Origin: Rhipidocladum racemiflorum
Lineage: Eukaryota > Streptophyta > Magnoliopsida > Poales > Poaceae
NCBI GenBank assembly: GCA_036346355.1
Contig: CM070577.1
Location: 47,130,309-47,194,308, forward strand
Direction of reading: 5' to 3'
DNA: 64,000 nucleotides
Position numbers and translations under genes: made by a program. Below are positions 55,055 to 64,000 of this stretch, one piece after another (position 1 is the first letter of the stretch; each line of letters starts with the position of its first letter). The notes beneath the pieces are model-generated. The model was not told where the DNA came from. It saw nothing but the letters and a program-made list of their open reading frames with translations, and searched no databases.

Positions 55055-55285
55055 GGCCCTGTTTGGCAGAGCTCCAGATCCCAGCTCCACCTCGGAGCTG
55101 AAACTTGTAGGTTGAAATAAAGTGACTTAAATTTATAATTTTATTCTAAAATATAAACAAAATGATCCACCTAAACACTCTTAATATACCCACAGCTTCA
55201 GCTCCACGAATCTGGTGGAGCTAGGAATACCTAGCTCCACCAACTCCACGAATCTGGTGGAGCTGGAGCTGTGCCAAACACCCCC
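55055..55285. mobile_element. Tourist-like (PIF/Harbinger) MITE
   Basis: Ends GGCCCTGTTTGGCA and (inverted) TGCCAAACACCCCC with a 3-bp TAA duplication on both sides (55052-55054, 55286-55288). The interior contains inverted AGCTCCACC/GGTGGAGCT motifs. 231 bp, non-coding. Confidence 0.8.
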
Positions 55286-56767
55286 TAAATAACATAATCA
55301 TGGCCAGTAATTCAAATTACAGGAGATACATGAATTATCGCATTCATATTTCACACTTCAGAACAAGAAAATATAATGAGGCACTTAGCAACCACCAGCC
55401 AATAATTAAGCATAAGTGCATAGTTTAATAAGAAACAAGCTCTGAATGACAACAATAATTGATAGATAAGTCCTAAATCTGAAAATAGCAAAAGTAACAA
55501 AGTCATTCATGATTCAAATTAGCCATCCAAGTCATCGTCCAATTGAAATTCATCTTCTTCACGACTTCCTCCACCAGCATGAGTAGATGGTGGAGTCTCA
55601 GCATCATCCATTTCGACATCATCATCAACCTCACAAATTAGCTCATCATCTTCATTGTCATGCTCAATGGTACTACCAACATTTGACTTAGAACGTTGAG
55701 CATAAGTGATATGGGGGCCTATAGGCCAGTCACTAGCCCCAATAGGAACCACATCACCACGAGCTCTCCTAGGATGATTGCGACCTCTTTGACCATGAGA
55801 AGCACCAATGGCTTCATCAACAGGGCCCCAAGTTGAGTATCACCGCCGGTACCACCTCGATGAATAGATTCAGCATTGATATCAACCCATTGGTGCTTAA
55901 TACAACTGAAAGATGTCAACTAGGTTCCAAAAGCTGCGTGAACAAGGCTCTAAAGGAAAGAAATATTGCTTCTGTTGCAAAGACTCCTTTATGCTTGTCT
56001 TTGCCACATCCATGGCTGCACTGATCTCAGGCATTGTTAGATAGTATCCCGTTTTGCCTTATATAGATATTGCCTAATATAGGCTTTCCCTTTATACCCT
56101 CTTGTACATGTATATATACTGGCCTATTGGCCTCATCATGAATACAAGTGCTATTCATAACATGGTATCAGAGCCAATCTAGGGTTACCTCTTTCCCGGG
56201 CGTTGCACTTGCGTCATCTTTTTCCACCGACTCTTCCCGTCAGTTCTTCGTCTTCTTCGGCTGATTCCAACGCCGTCTTCCTCGGTTGGAACTGCTGGCA
56301 GACTTAGCAGATTCAAATCTGCTTGTCCGTCGACCTCAGTTGCCATGCCTCGACGCTGGCTTCTCTCCATCGATCGATCTCGTCCTGTGTTTGTGCCTCG
56401 GCATCGCAAGCTCTGGATTCGATCTTCACGCCGCCCCGCCGCATCTGCCCTCTGCGTAGCGAGGACGAGTTCCATTGCAGTACGCCGCGTGAGCAGCCGA
56501 CCCGGTCTTCACCACTGACCTCGTTCGCCGCCTGCCTTCTTCACTGCCGGCCTGTTCGTGACTGACCTCAAACGGTGCTGCCTTTCGCTACCGATCGAGC
56601 TGTCGCTCGGCCGCCGGCCGTCATCTTCCCCGCCGACTCACTCGCCGCCACACTCGTCCTGCTCCGGCCAACCGCTCTGGTTTGAGTTGGTTCGGCCTGG
56701 CTCGTGTGGCTTGAGTTGATTAGTCTGGTTCGTAAAAAAAAACGGCGTCTTCTATCGGCTCTTCTTC

Positions 56768-57950
56768 GTGACTGTTTCTGTTCTTCGTTGCCCGGTTATC
56801 TTCGATGGTCTCAATTATCGAGACTGGGATCTTCATATGCGTCTTCACATGCGTGGTCAACGTCTATGGGATTTTCTTACCGGTGAGCTATCATGTCCGC
56901 CTCGCCCTGCTCCCCCTGCCAGGCCTGTCATTCCCAAGGAGGCCGATGATGCTGCTCGCCAGAAGGCCTCTGATGATTATGCTGATGCTATGGAGTCTTT
57001 CCAGACTCAGTTTACTGCTCACAAGACATGGATTGATGAAGATGCTCGGGCCTCTGCTATTTTGATTGCTAGCATGGAAGTGCATCTTACTGCTGACATT
57101 ATTGCTTTGTCTTCGGCACAGTTGATGTGGGCGCATCTTCGCGACTGCTATGAGCCTGCTGGTGACTCTCTTTACCTTGCTGTTGTGCGACAGGAGCAGT
57201 CCTACAGCAGGGTGATTCTACTGTGGATGAGTTCTATGCGCAGCTGTCTTCGGTGTGGCGTCAGATTGATTCCTTGGGACCAGATGTTTGCCGCATTTGC
57301 CAGTGCTGTCAACGTCAGCACTCTCATTTGGAGCTTCGCCGGATCTACGACTTCCTGACACGCCTTCGGGCTCAATTTGAGCAGATTCATGCCCAGCTGC
57401 TTGCTTGTCATCCTCGTGTGACTCCGTTGGAGGCTCTTGCAGCTATTCGTACCGAGGAGACTCGTCTTCATGGCGCGGGTCTACTGGTGTCTCCCTCGGT
57501 CTTGGCGGCGCCTCGTTCTACTCCATCAGTGGCGCCTACTCCAGTTTCGGCTACTGGGGGCGGAGGTCTTCACTGCACCTACTGCGACAAAAATGGCCAT
57601 GTGGAGCTCTTCATGGCGCGGGTCTACTGGTGTCTCCCTCGGTCTTGGCGGCGCCTCGTTCTACTCCATCAGTGGCGCCTACTCCAGTTTCGGCTATTGG
57701 GGGCAGAGGTCTTCACTGCACCTACTGCGACAAAAATGGCCATGTGGAGCAGTTCTACTACCGGGAGAAGGATCTTGCTCGTCGAAGTGGCCGTCTTCCT
57801 AAGAGCAATGGAGGCTCAGGCATCCTCTCATCAGACTCCTCCACAACAGACTCCTGTTGGTTCTGACTCCGCTCAGGAGATCCTTATACTACTGCGTCGC
57901 ATGGCTGCCTCTACACAGACAAGTTCGGCTGGTTCTGCTACTTAGTCTTC
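56768..57950 (+). pseudogene. Copia 2 gag
   Basis: Frame 56768-57358 carries the Copia gag region (VLRCPVIFDGLNYRDWDLHM, RLHMRGQRLWDFLTGELSCP, ESFQTQFTAHKTWIDEDARA). A shift leads into frame 57223 (DEFYAQLSSVWRQIDSL, HPRVTPLEALAAIRTEE) and a zinc-knuckle remnant CTYCDKNGHVE that lacks the last cysteine. The knuckle region occurs twice because of a 143-bp duplication, and the second copy is out of frame with the first. Initial coding may begin slightly upstream of 56768, where poly-A at 56729 shifts the frame. Confidence 0.8.
57466..57751. repeat. 143-bp tandem duplication in Copia 2 gag
   Basis: CTTCATGGCGCGGGTCTACT begins at 57466 and again at 57609; both copies run to the sequence encoding CDKNGHVE. 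Only a few differences separate them (for example GGCTACTGGGGGCGG against GGCTATTGGGGGCAG), so the duplication is fairly recent. Being not divisible by three, it frameshifts everything downstream in gag. Confidence 0.88.
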
Positions 57951-57962
57951 CAGTGAGAGACC

Positions 57963-58884
57963 TGATGAGGACATCACTACCATGGATACGGCCATACTTA
58001 TAAACCCAATGGAAACCAACAATGTCATACAAGGGCCAATTACTCGAGCTCGGGCACGACAATTCAATTACCAGGTGAATGCGTTCCTCGGGTTGCATAC
58101 AGATAATTTTATGAATGGAATGCTATTTAATCCTCGTGATGATTTTATTGTCCTTAGGAACCAAGGAGAAGGACTCCCAAACGTCAAGCATGAAGCCAAT
58201 TCTCCCGGTGCACAAGTTATACTCGGATTCGGCCTCCGGGACAGCACCAACTTAAAATGACCATAACTTTTGATCCACAAGGGTGATTGGGGTCTATGAG
58301 TACTGGTTTGAAAGGTTTCGACGTCCCTCTTTCCAACGGATCCGACCCCATCCCCAAATTCCGTCCGAGTCGACAGGAATGCAAAACAATTGGCGCCACT
58401 TTTCCAAATCGAGAAGACTTGGGCTTTGGGGCCTTGTAATAGAGTTGTAGTTGGTCTCCTACGCTTTGGACGTGATTTCCCACGCCCTTACCTCTCATAA
58501 ATAGCGGACATCGGCTCCTTAGGGTTTTGGGTTTTATTTGATTAGTTTAGCCAAGTGCAAACTTGATCGTGCGAGTTGCCAGCCGACCACCTTGTCAAGA
58601 TCGTCAATAAGACTCCACTTTGTTTTGCTTGCGATTTTATCCGCAATTTCATTGCTTATCCTATTGTTCTTGCTTGTTCTTCGGTTGCTTGCGTGAATTG
58701 AACCTCGTGTTCGAGTTGATCGTGCCTACGGCAAGATCAATAACCAGCCGAGTTGGTTTAGCGATTGCTAAGGCGCATCGTCGTCGTACGGTGTAGTCGG
58801 ATCGTCAAAGTCGACTCTAACAAATCGATCGTGTGTTTCTCATCGAAAGATCGGGACACCCATATTGCCATCACGGCTCCATCA
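57963..58884 (+). mobile_element. Solo LTR of a gypsy element inside Copia 2
   Basis: Begins TGATGAGGACATCACTACC and ends CACGGCTCCATCA (TG...CA), with a perfect AGACC duplication at 57958-57962 and 58885-58889. It contains a short frame (IQGPITRARARQFNYQVNAF, IVLRNQGEGLP) typical of the C-terminal end of some grass gypsy polyproteins that overlap their 3' LTR. Comparison with Copia 1 at the same place shows an uninterrupted sequence, confirming insertion. Confidence 0.85.
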
Positions 58885-61800
58885 AGACCACCCTCCTCAT
58901 CAGGTATCACACCATGAATTCTTAACTCTGGAGCTTCTTTTCATATGACATCTGATCCCACGAGTTTACATTCCATTAGTCCTCTTATTGCTCCTACCAT
59001 TGTGCAGACCGCAGTTGGTACTTCTCTTTCTGTTGCAGGACGAGGCAATCTTTTGTCGTCCTCTTTTCATGTTCCTGCTGTTTCTTACTTTCCCAAACTG
59101 ACCATGCAGCTCATATCCGCTGACCAGCTTACTGATCATGGTTGCCGGGTTATTCTTGATTCTGACTCTTGTTGTGTTCAGGATCGTCGCACGGGGGCTC
59201 TAGTTGGGACTGGCCCTCGCCGCTATGACTCTCAGCGTCTTTGGGAGTTTGACTGGCTTCATCTACCTTCCGCTGTCTCTGCCAGTCTTTCTGTTTCCTC
59301 TACCACTTCAGCATCCATTGCTTCTTCTACCGGGACTTTTGCTCAGTGGCATCACCGTTTGGGCCATCTTTGTGGTTCGCGTATGTCTTCTTTAGTTCGT
59401 CGTGGTCTTTGAGGCTCTATGTCTGGTGGTACCTCTTTACATTGTACGGGTTGTAAGCTTGGCAAACAGCTACAACTCCCCTACCATTCTAGTGTCTATA
59501 TCACAGCGTCCTTTTGATCTTGTTGATTCTGATGTGTGGGGTTCGGCTCCTTTTGTTTCAAAAGGGGGTCATCGATATTATATTCTTTTTATATATGATT
59601 TCTCTCGCCACACTTGGATATATTTTATGTCCTCCCGTAATGAGGTTTTATCCATTTATAAGACTTTTGCACTATAATTTGCACTCAGTTTGATTCTCCC
59701 ATTCGTGTTCTTCGTGCCGACTCGGCAAGACAGTATCTGTCAGGAGCTCTTCGAGCTTTTCTTGCTACGCAATGCACTCTTTCTCAGTTTTCATGTCCTG
59801 ATGCTCATGCTCAGAATGGTGTGGCTGAGCGCAAGCATCATCTTCTTGAGACAGCTCGTGCTCTTATGCTTGCTTCCGCTGTTCCACCTCACTTCTGGGC
59901 TGAGGCTGTTTCCATTGCCACCTACTTGACCAACGTCCAACCTTCTTCTGCAATTAAGGGTGGGATTCCAGTTGAGCGTCTTTGTGGCATGCCTCCTGAT
60001 TATTCTGAACTTCGCCTTTTTGGGTGTGTGTGCTATGTTCTTCTTGCACCTCGTGAACGCACCAAGTTGACTGCTCAGTCTGTGGAGTGTCTTTTTGGGA
60101 TACAGTGCTGAGCATAAGGGATATCGTTGTTGGGATCCTGTTGGACGACGGATGCGGATCTCACGGGATGTCACTTTTGATGAGTCTCGTCCCTTCTACC
60201 CCGTTCTTCCTTTCCTACATCTCTTGTTGAGCCACTGTCTTTCCTGACTTTTCCTGATCCTCCAGTTGTCACTTTTCCTCTATCACAATCGGCGTCTCCT
60301 TTATCGCCGGTTTCTTCACCACCGACCTCTCCTCCACAAGTTTCTTCTGATATTGTTCCTTCTTATCCTCTATACTACACTCGTCGTCCGCGAGCTGAGG
60401 AGCCTTCTGATGTGCCATCTTCTGATAAGCCATCTTCTTCAGTGTCTCCTCGTTATGCTCTTCGCGATCGACAGTCTATTCGGCCTCCTGAGCGCCTTGG
60501 CTTTGTTGGTGCAGCTCTGGCTAAGTCGACTTCTTACCGTGATGCTGTCATTCATCAGGAATGGCAGCATGCGATGGCGGAGGAGCTTGCTGCCCTTGAA
60601 CGCACTGGTACGTGGGATCTTGTACCACTTCCTCCACGTGTCCGTCCCATTACATGCAAGTGGGTCTATAAGATTAAGACTCACTCTGATGGTTCTCTTG
60701 AGCGCTACAAGGCCCGTCTTGTGGCGCGTGGTTTTCAGCAGGAGCATGGTTGTGATTATGATGAGACTTTTGCGCCTGTAGCTCACATGACCACTGTTCG
60801 CACTCTGCTTGCTGTGGCTTCTGTTCGTGAGTGATCCATCTCTCAGCTTGATGTCAAGAATGCCTTTCTTAATGGTGAGCTGCATGAGGAGGACTATGTG
60901 CAGGCACCACTGGGGTATTCTGTTCCTGAGGGCGTGGTCTGTTGGCTTCATCGCTCTCTTTATGGACTTAAGCAAGCCCCTCGTGCTTGGTTTGAGCATT
61001 TTTCTTCTGTGGTCACTGCAGCTGGTTTTTCTGCAAGTGCTCATGATCCTGCGCTCTTTGTTCACACTTCTCGTGGTCCGACTCTTCTTCTATATGTTGA
61101 TGACATGATCATTACTGGAGATGATTCTCAGTATATTGCCTTTGTAAAGGCTCGTCTCAGTGAGCAGTTTCTCACGTCCGATCTTGGTCCTCTTCGATAC
61201 TTTCTTGGGATTGAGGTTTCTTCTACATCTGAAGGCTTCTCTCTCCTAAGAGAAGTATATCCAGGATCTTCTTGATCGTGCTTCTCTCACTGATGAGCGT
61301 ACAGCTGAGACTCCCATGGAGCTTAATGTTCACCTTCGACCTACTCATGGTGAACATCTTGAGGATCCTACTCGCTACCGCCATCTTGTTGGGAGTCTTG
61401 TTTACCTTGGTGTCACTCGTCCTAACATTTCGTATTCAGTCCATATCTTGAGTCAGTTTGTTTCTGCTCCCACTCAGCTCCACTATAGTCATCTTCTTCG
61501 TGTTCTACGATATCTTCGTGGAACTATCTCTCGCCGTCTTTTCTTTCCACGCTCCACTCTTCTGACTCCAGGCATACTCTGATGCTACATGGGCTAGTGA
61601 TCACTCTGATCGTCGGTCTCTTTCTGCTTACTGTGTTTTTCTTGGTGGTTCTTTCATTGCTTGGAAGACTAAGAAGCAGACAATAATTTCTCGTTCGAGT
61701 GCTGAGGCTGAGTTGCGGGCTATGGCTCTTTTGACAGCAGAGGTTACTTGGCTACGATGGTTACTTGAGGATTTTGGTGTTTCTGTTTCTACACCGACTC

Positions 61801-62036
61801 CTCTTTTATCTGACAGTACGGGTGCTATCAGCATTGCTCGAGATCCAGTGAAACATGAACTCACCAAGCATATTGGTGTTGATGCTTCTTATATGCGGTC
61901 ACAGGTACAGGATCAGGTTGTGGTTCTTCAGTATGTGCCTTCAGAGCTCCAGTTAGCAGATTTCTTCACGAAGACACAAACTAGAGCTTATCATAACTTT
62001 TACCTTTCCAAACTCAGTGTTGTAGATCCACCATGA
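58885..62036 (+). pseudogene. Copia 2 pol: protease, integrase, RT, RNase H
   Basis: Segments in order: protease/pre-integrase (YFPKLTMQLISADQLTDHGC, FAQWHHRLGHLCGSRM, 58945-59412); integrase (FDLVDSDVWGSAPFVSKGGH, about 59510; HFWAEAVSIATYLTNVQPSS, 59890); RT (WQHAMAEELAALERTGTWDL at 60563; YGLKQAPRAWFEHF; catalytic YVDD at 61093-61104; SDLGPLRYFLGIEVSS); RNase H (ADFFTK near 61950). Stops at 59412, 59677, 60109, 60834 and shifts near 59690 and 61275 inactivate it. It ends 19 bases before the 3' LTR. Confidence 0.88.
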
Positions 62037-62670
62037 GTTTGAGGGGGGGGGGGATGTTAGACAGTATCCTGTTATGCCTTGTATAGATATTGCCTAATAT
62101 AGGCTTTCCCTTTATACCCTCTTGTACATGTATATATACTGGCCCATTGGCCTCATCATGAATACAAGTGCTATTCATAACACTCATCACCGTCAGCAAT
62201 CCTCAAAGCAATAAAAGTGCTTGTGAAACTCTCATGCAATTTTCAACAGAATGCCAAAATGATAAAAAAAGCATAATTTCTGCAACTGCCTTCCCTCGTC
62301 CTGTGGTAGACAACCTGTTCCCATTCCATTCTTCACTAACAAAGAGACTCTTCAAAGCTTGCCTATGCTTATACATGCTGGCCAAGGTGAGGAATGATGT
62401 AGCAAAACGAGTTGCTGCGGATCTCACAAGATCCCTACCACCTGTCTTACTCCTCATTGCATCAAGAATCCTTCCATGACTATAGATAAATCTGCTTATC
62501 CTCTTTGCTTTTGCAATGCAATTACTGAATTGTTCTATCTTCCCAATGTCCTTCAGCATCAGGTCCAAGCAATGAGCAGTGCAAGGGGTCCAAAATAAAG
62601 TAGGAATCCTCTCCATTAGAATTCTATTTGCTGCATGTAGTTAGATCCATTGTTTGTGATGACTTGGACC

Positions 62671-63272
62671 CATGGTTATTAAGGCGCCGCCTAGGCTTCC
62701 AGTCGGCCGCTGGTGCGCTAGCTCGCCTCACCTGAACCGGGGATCTCCCGCCGTCAGCTTCCCCAGCTCCCCCGCCGCAGCCTTCCCTAGCTCCCCGTCG
62801 TCGTCTCGGGCTGCTCCTCCGCCGTCGGCTTCCCCAGCTCCCTCGACGTCGCCGTGGCCTGCGCCTCCCCGTGGTATGGCTCCCTCTCCCGCTCTGCTCT
62901 TGCTTTTCTCCCACTCTGCTCTTGCTCCTATCCCACACTCTGCTCTTACTTCCCTAGCTCCCCCGCTACCGCCTTCCTCGGCTCCCCGCCGTTGCCTCGA
63001 GCTGCGCCTCAGCCGTCGGCTTCCCCGGCTCCCTCGACGTCACCGGCCTGCGCCTCCCCGTGGTATAGCTCCCTCTCCTCTGCTCTTGCTTCTCTCCCAC
63101 TGCTCTTGCTCCTCTCCCGCACTCTACTCTTGCTCCCTCTTGGCCTCCTCTGCAACTTTGCTCTGCTCAGCTGTAGCCTCTTGCCCTCCCCTCCAATGGT
63201 CGCCTAACTGGCGCATAGGCGTCTAGGCGCCCCGAAGGCGACTCGCCTCGCTGGGGCGCCGTGATAACCATG
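62671..63272. mobile_element. Non-autonomous hAT inside the large hAT (602 bp)
   Basis: Ends CATGGTTATTAAGGCGCCGC and (inverted) GGGGCGCCGTGATAACCATG; the flanks CTTGGACC at 62663-62670 and 63273-63280 are a perfect 8-bp duplication. The interior is C-rich and built from an imperfect direct duplication of about 190 bp (GCCGTCGGCTTCCCC at 62821 and again at 63012; GGCCTGCGCCTCCCCGTGGT at 62855 and 63045). The long plus-strand frame over it is a by-product of this composition. Confidence 0.87.
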
Positions 63273-64000
63273 CTTGGACCACATATTCTCTCCTAATAGC
63301 ATCAATTTTAGCTTCCAACAAATTTGCTAACAATTGTGCATCTGTTGAGAATTACATGAACTGTGCCTCTCAGAAACAACCTCTTTCGGTGTCTGTCGAA
63401 GCATAGAAGCAACTGATTTGGTACGCTTCTGTGGTGGCCCAGGCACTACAAAAGAAGTCGATGATTGCTTTCTTGTAGCAGCTGTCCCAGAGCTTGAATG
63501 GACCTCTTCTTCAACATCATTGGATCCATCATCACCCTGACCCTCATCTACCTCCGTGGCTTTGAACTTCCTTGATTTCTTCTTCAGGTAATCGTGCATC
63601 TCTTTCTTGATTAATGCAGTTACTTTAGCACATTTCTCCACATCTCCAAACCCGCCGGCAAGGTGTCGCTTCAATCTTCCTACTCCGGCATGGACTTGCT
63701 TGTTGCATAGCTTACATTGGACAACATCTTTTTTCGCTAAATCAGGCCAAAACCCATATTTCCATGCTGGGTCCTTCAACTTAGCCCTCTGCTTAGGATC
63801 ATTGGCTGGATCATTTGGGTCGGCATCTGCGGCTGCAACGACTGCTTGTTGGTCTACATCTGCCATAATACCTCACCTACACAAATGCACAATTGCACAT
63901 ACATAATTAGTCACTTAGAGCACATCAACAGTTCAGCATAGTACTAAAATACTACAACCAATCAGTTGACTCAGTTCATAGTAGAGCAGCTCATCACAGA

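Larger units (their letters stand above)
56035..62182 (+). mobile_element. Copia 2 (plus strand), 6148 bp, 128-bp LTRs
   Basis: LTRs at 56035-56162 and 62055-62182 (TGTTAGAYAGTATCC ... ATTCATAACA). The primer site TGGTATCAGAGC begins at 56163, and a GTTTGAGGGGGGGGGGGGA purine tract ends at 62054. The flanks GGCAT and CTCAT match at 3 of 5 positions. A 922-bp solo LTR is inserted at 57963-58884 and a 143-bp tandem duplication lies in gag. It is inserted in an exon of the hAT transposase. Same family as Copia 1, opposite orientation. Confidence 0.9.
55519..63866 (-). pseudogene. hAT transposase split by Copia 2 and a small hAT
   Basis: The N-terminal BED zinc finger is intact at 63866-63327 (WKYGFWPDLAKKDVVQCKLC, then VGRLKRHLAGGFGDVEKC), followed by acidic and MLRQTPKEVVSERHSS blocks. 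The catalytic region continues at 62664-62185 (VITNNGSNY, TPCTAHCLDLMLKDIGKIEQ, ATRFATSFLTLASM, ENCMRVSQALLLL). Copia 2 cuts the gene at the sequence for ADGDE; coding resumes at 56034 with MPEISAAMDVAKTSIKESL. The final piece (to 55519) has an acidic tail (IEHDNEDDELICEVDDDVEM) but the expected C-terminal dimerisation motif is missing, so an internal deletion preceded or followed the insertions. Confidence 0.82.
54706..64000 (-). mobile_element. Large hAT element, right end beyond the window
   Basis: The left terminus reads CAATGTTATTAAGTCGTAAA, related to the ends of the small hAT at 62671 (CATGGTTATTAAGGCGCC). It is followed by subterminal CGACTAGTCGACCGACTAGTC motifs (54750-54800). It encodes a hAT transposase on the minus strand (63866-55519) and is interrupted by a Tourist MITE (55055-55285), Copia 2 (56035-62182) and a small hAT (62671-63272). 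The other end and target duplication are outside the window. Confidence 0.7.

Noticed and set aside
62672..63226. 184-codon proline/serine-rich plus-strand ORF
   Set aside because: It covers a complete small hAT from its first to nearly its last base, including terminal repeats, so it is a composition effect.
1..64000. tRNA, rRNA or other structured RNA genes
   Set aside because: No cloverleaf-like or rRNA-like sequence was seen; the TGGTATCAGA motifs are retrotransposon primer binding sites.

Overview
This window is plant nuclear DNA from a grass, most likely rice or a close Oryza relative. The grounds are GT-AG split exons of a eukaryotic gene, Tat-lineage Ty3/gypsy elements with antisense accessory genes, grass-type LINE, Copia, hAT, Tourist and MULE-MITE sequences, and no bacterial-style operons. 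I see exactly one host gene; almost everything else is transposable element (TE) sequence stacked several layers deep. All family calls come from reading motifs, because no database search was possible.

Layout. Positions 1-7700 are a graveyard of small DNA transposons: two MULE-type MITEs with 9-bp target duplications, and a family of hAT elements with CATGGTTRTCACGGC-type ends and 8-bp target duplications. One of these (3901-7557) still carries a decayed BED/DUF659/hAT-C transposase. From 8181 to 10819 run nine consecutive exons of a GOLD-domain protein. The tenth exon lies at 53817-53864, so the intron between them is about 43 kb. That intron is built from a LINE (11218-47208, imperfect 17-bp target duplication) and a hAT element (47276-53651, perfect 8-bp duplication). 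The LINE is split by Gypsy A (12321-40132, TSD CTTCT), which is split by Gypsy B (22598-33802, TSD GTAAG) and by an LTR-like insert (36739-38861). The hAT is split by a Copia element (48252-53515) that itself contains a small hAT MITE. Removing the insertions and one copy of each target duplication leaves an intron of about 0.6 kb.

Downstream of exon 10 a second large hAT (54706 to beyond the window) is interrupted by a Tourist MITE, by a second copy of the same Copia family in the opposite orientation (56035-62182, itself carrying a solo LTR), and by a small hAT. The last exons of the GOLD gene were not found and probably lie beyond 64000.

The most unusual content is in Gypsy A and B. Both are dual-RNase-H (Tat-type) elements whose 3' non-pol regions carry genes on the opposite strand, each preceded by a TATA box. 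Gypsy A has three related small antisense ORFs (starts near 19107, 20357 and 22112), separated by two arrays of about 73-bp repeats whose core copies the element's own polypurine-tract motif, plus an antisense gene of the 'putative gypsy type transposon' (Transposase_28) family. Gypsy B has an antisense plant-mobile-domain (PMD) gene. All are damaged by stops and indels. Some of the many single-base indels could be assembly or read errors.
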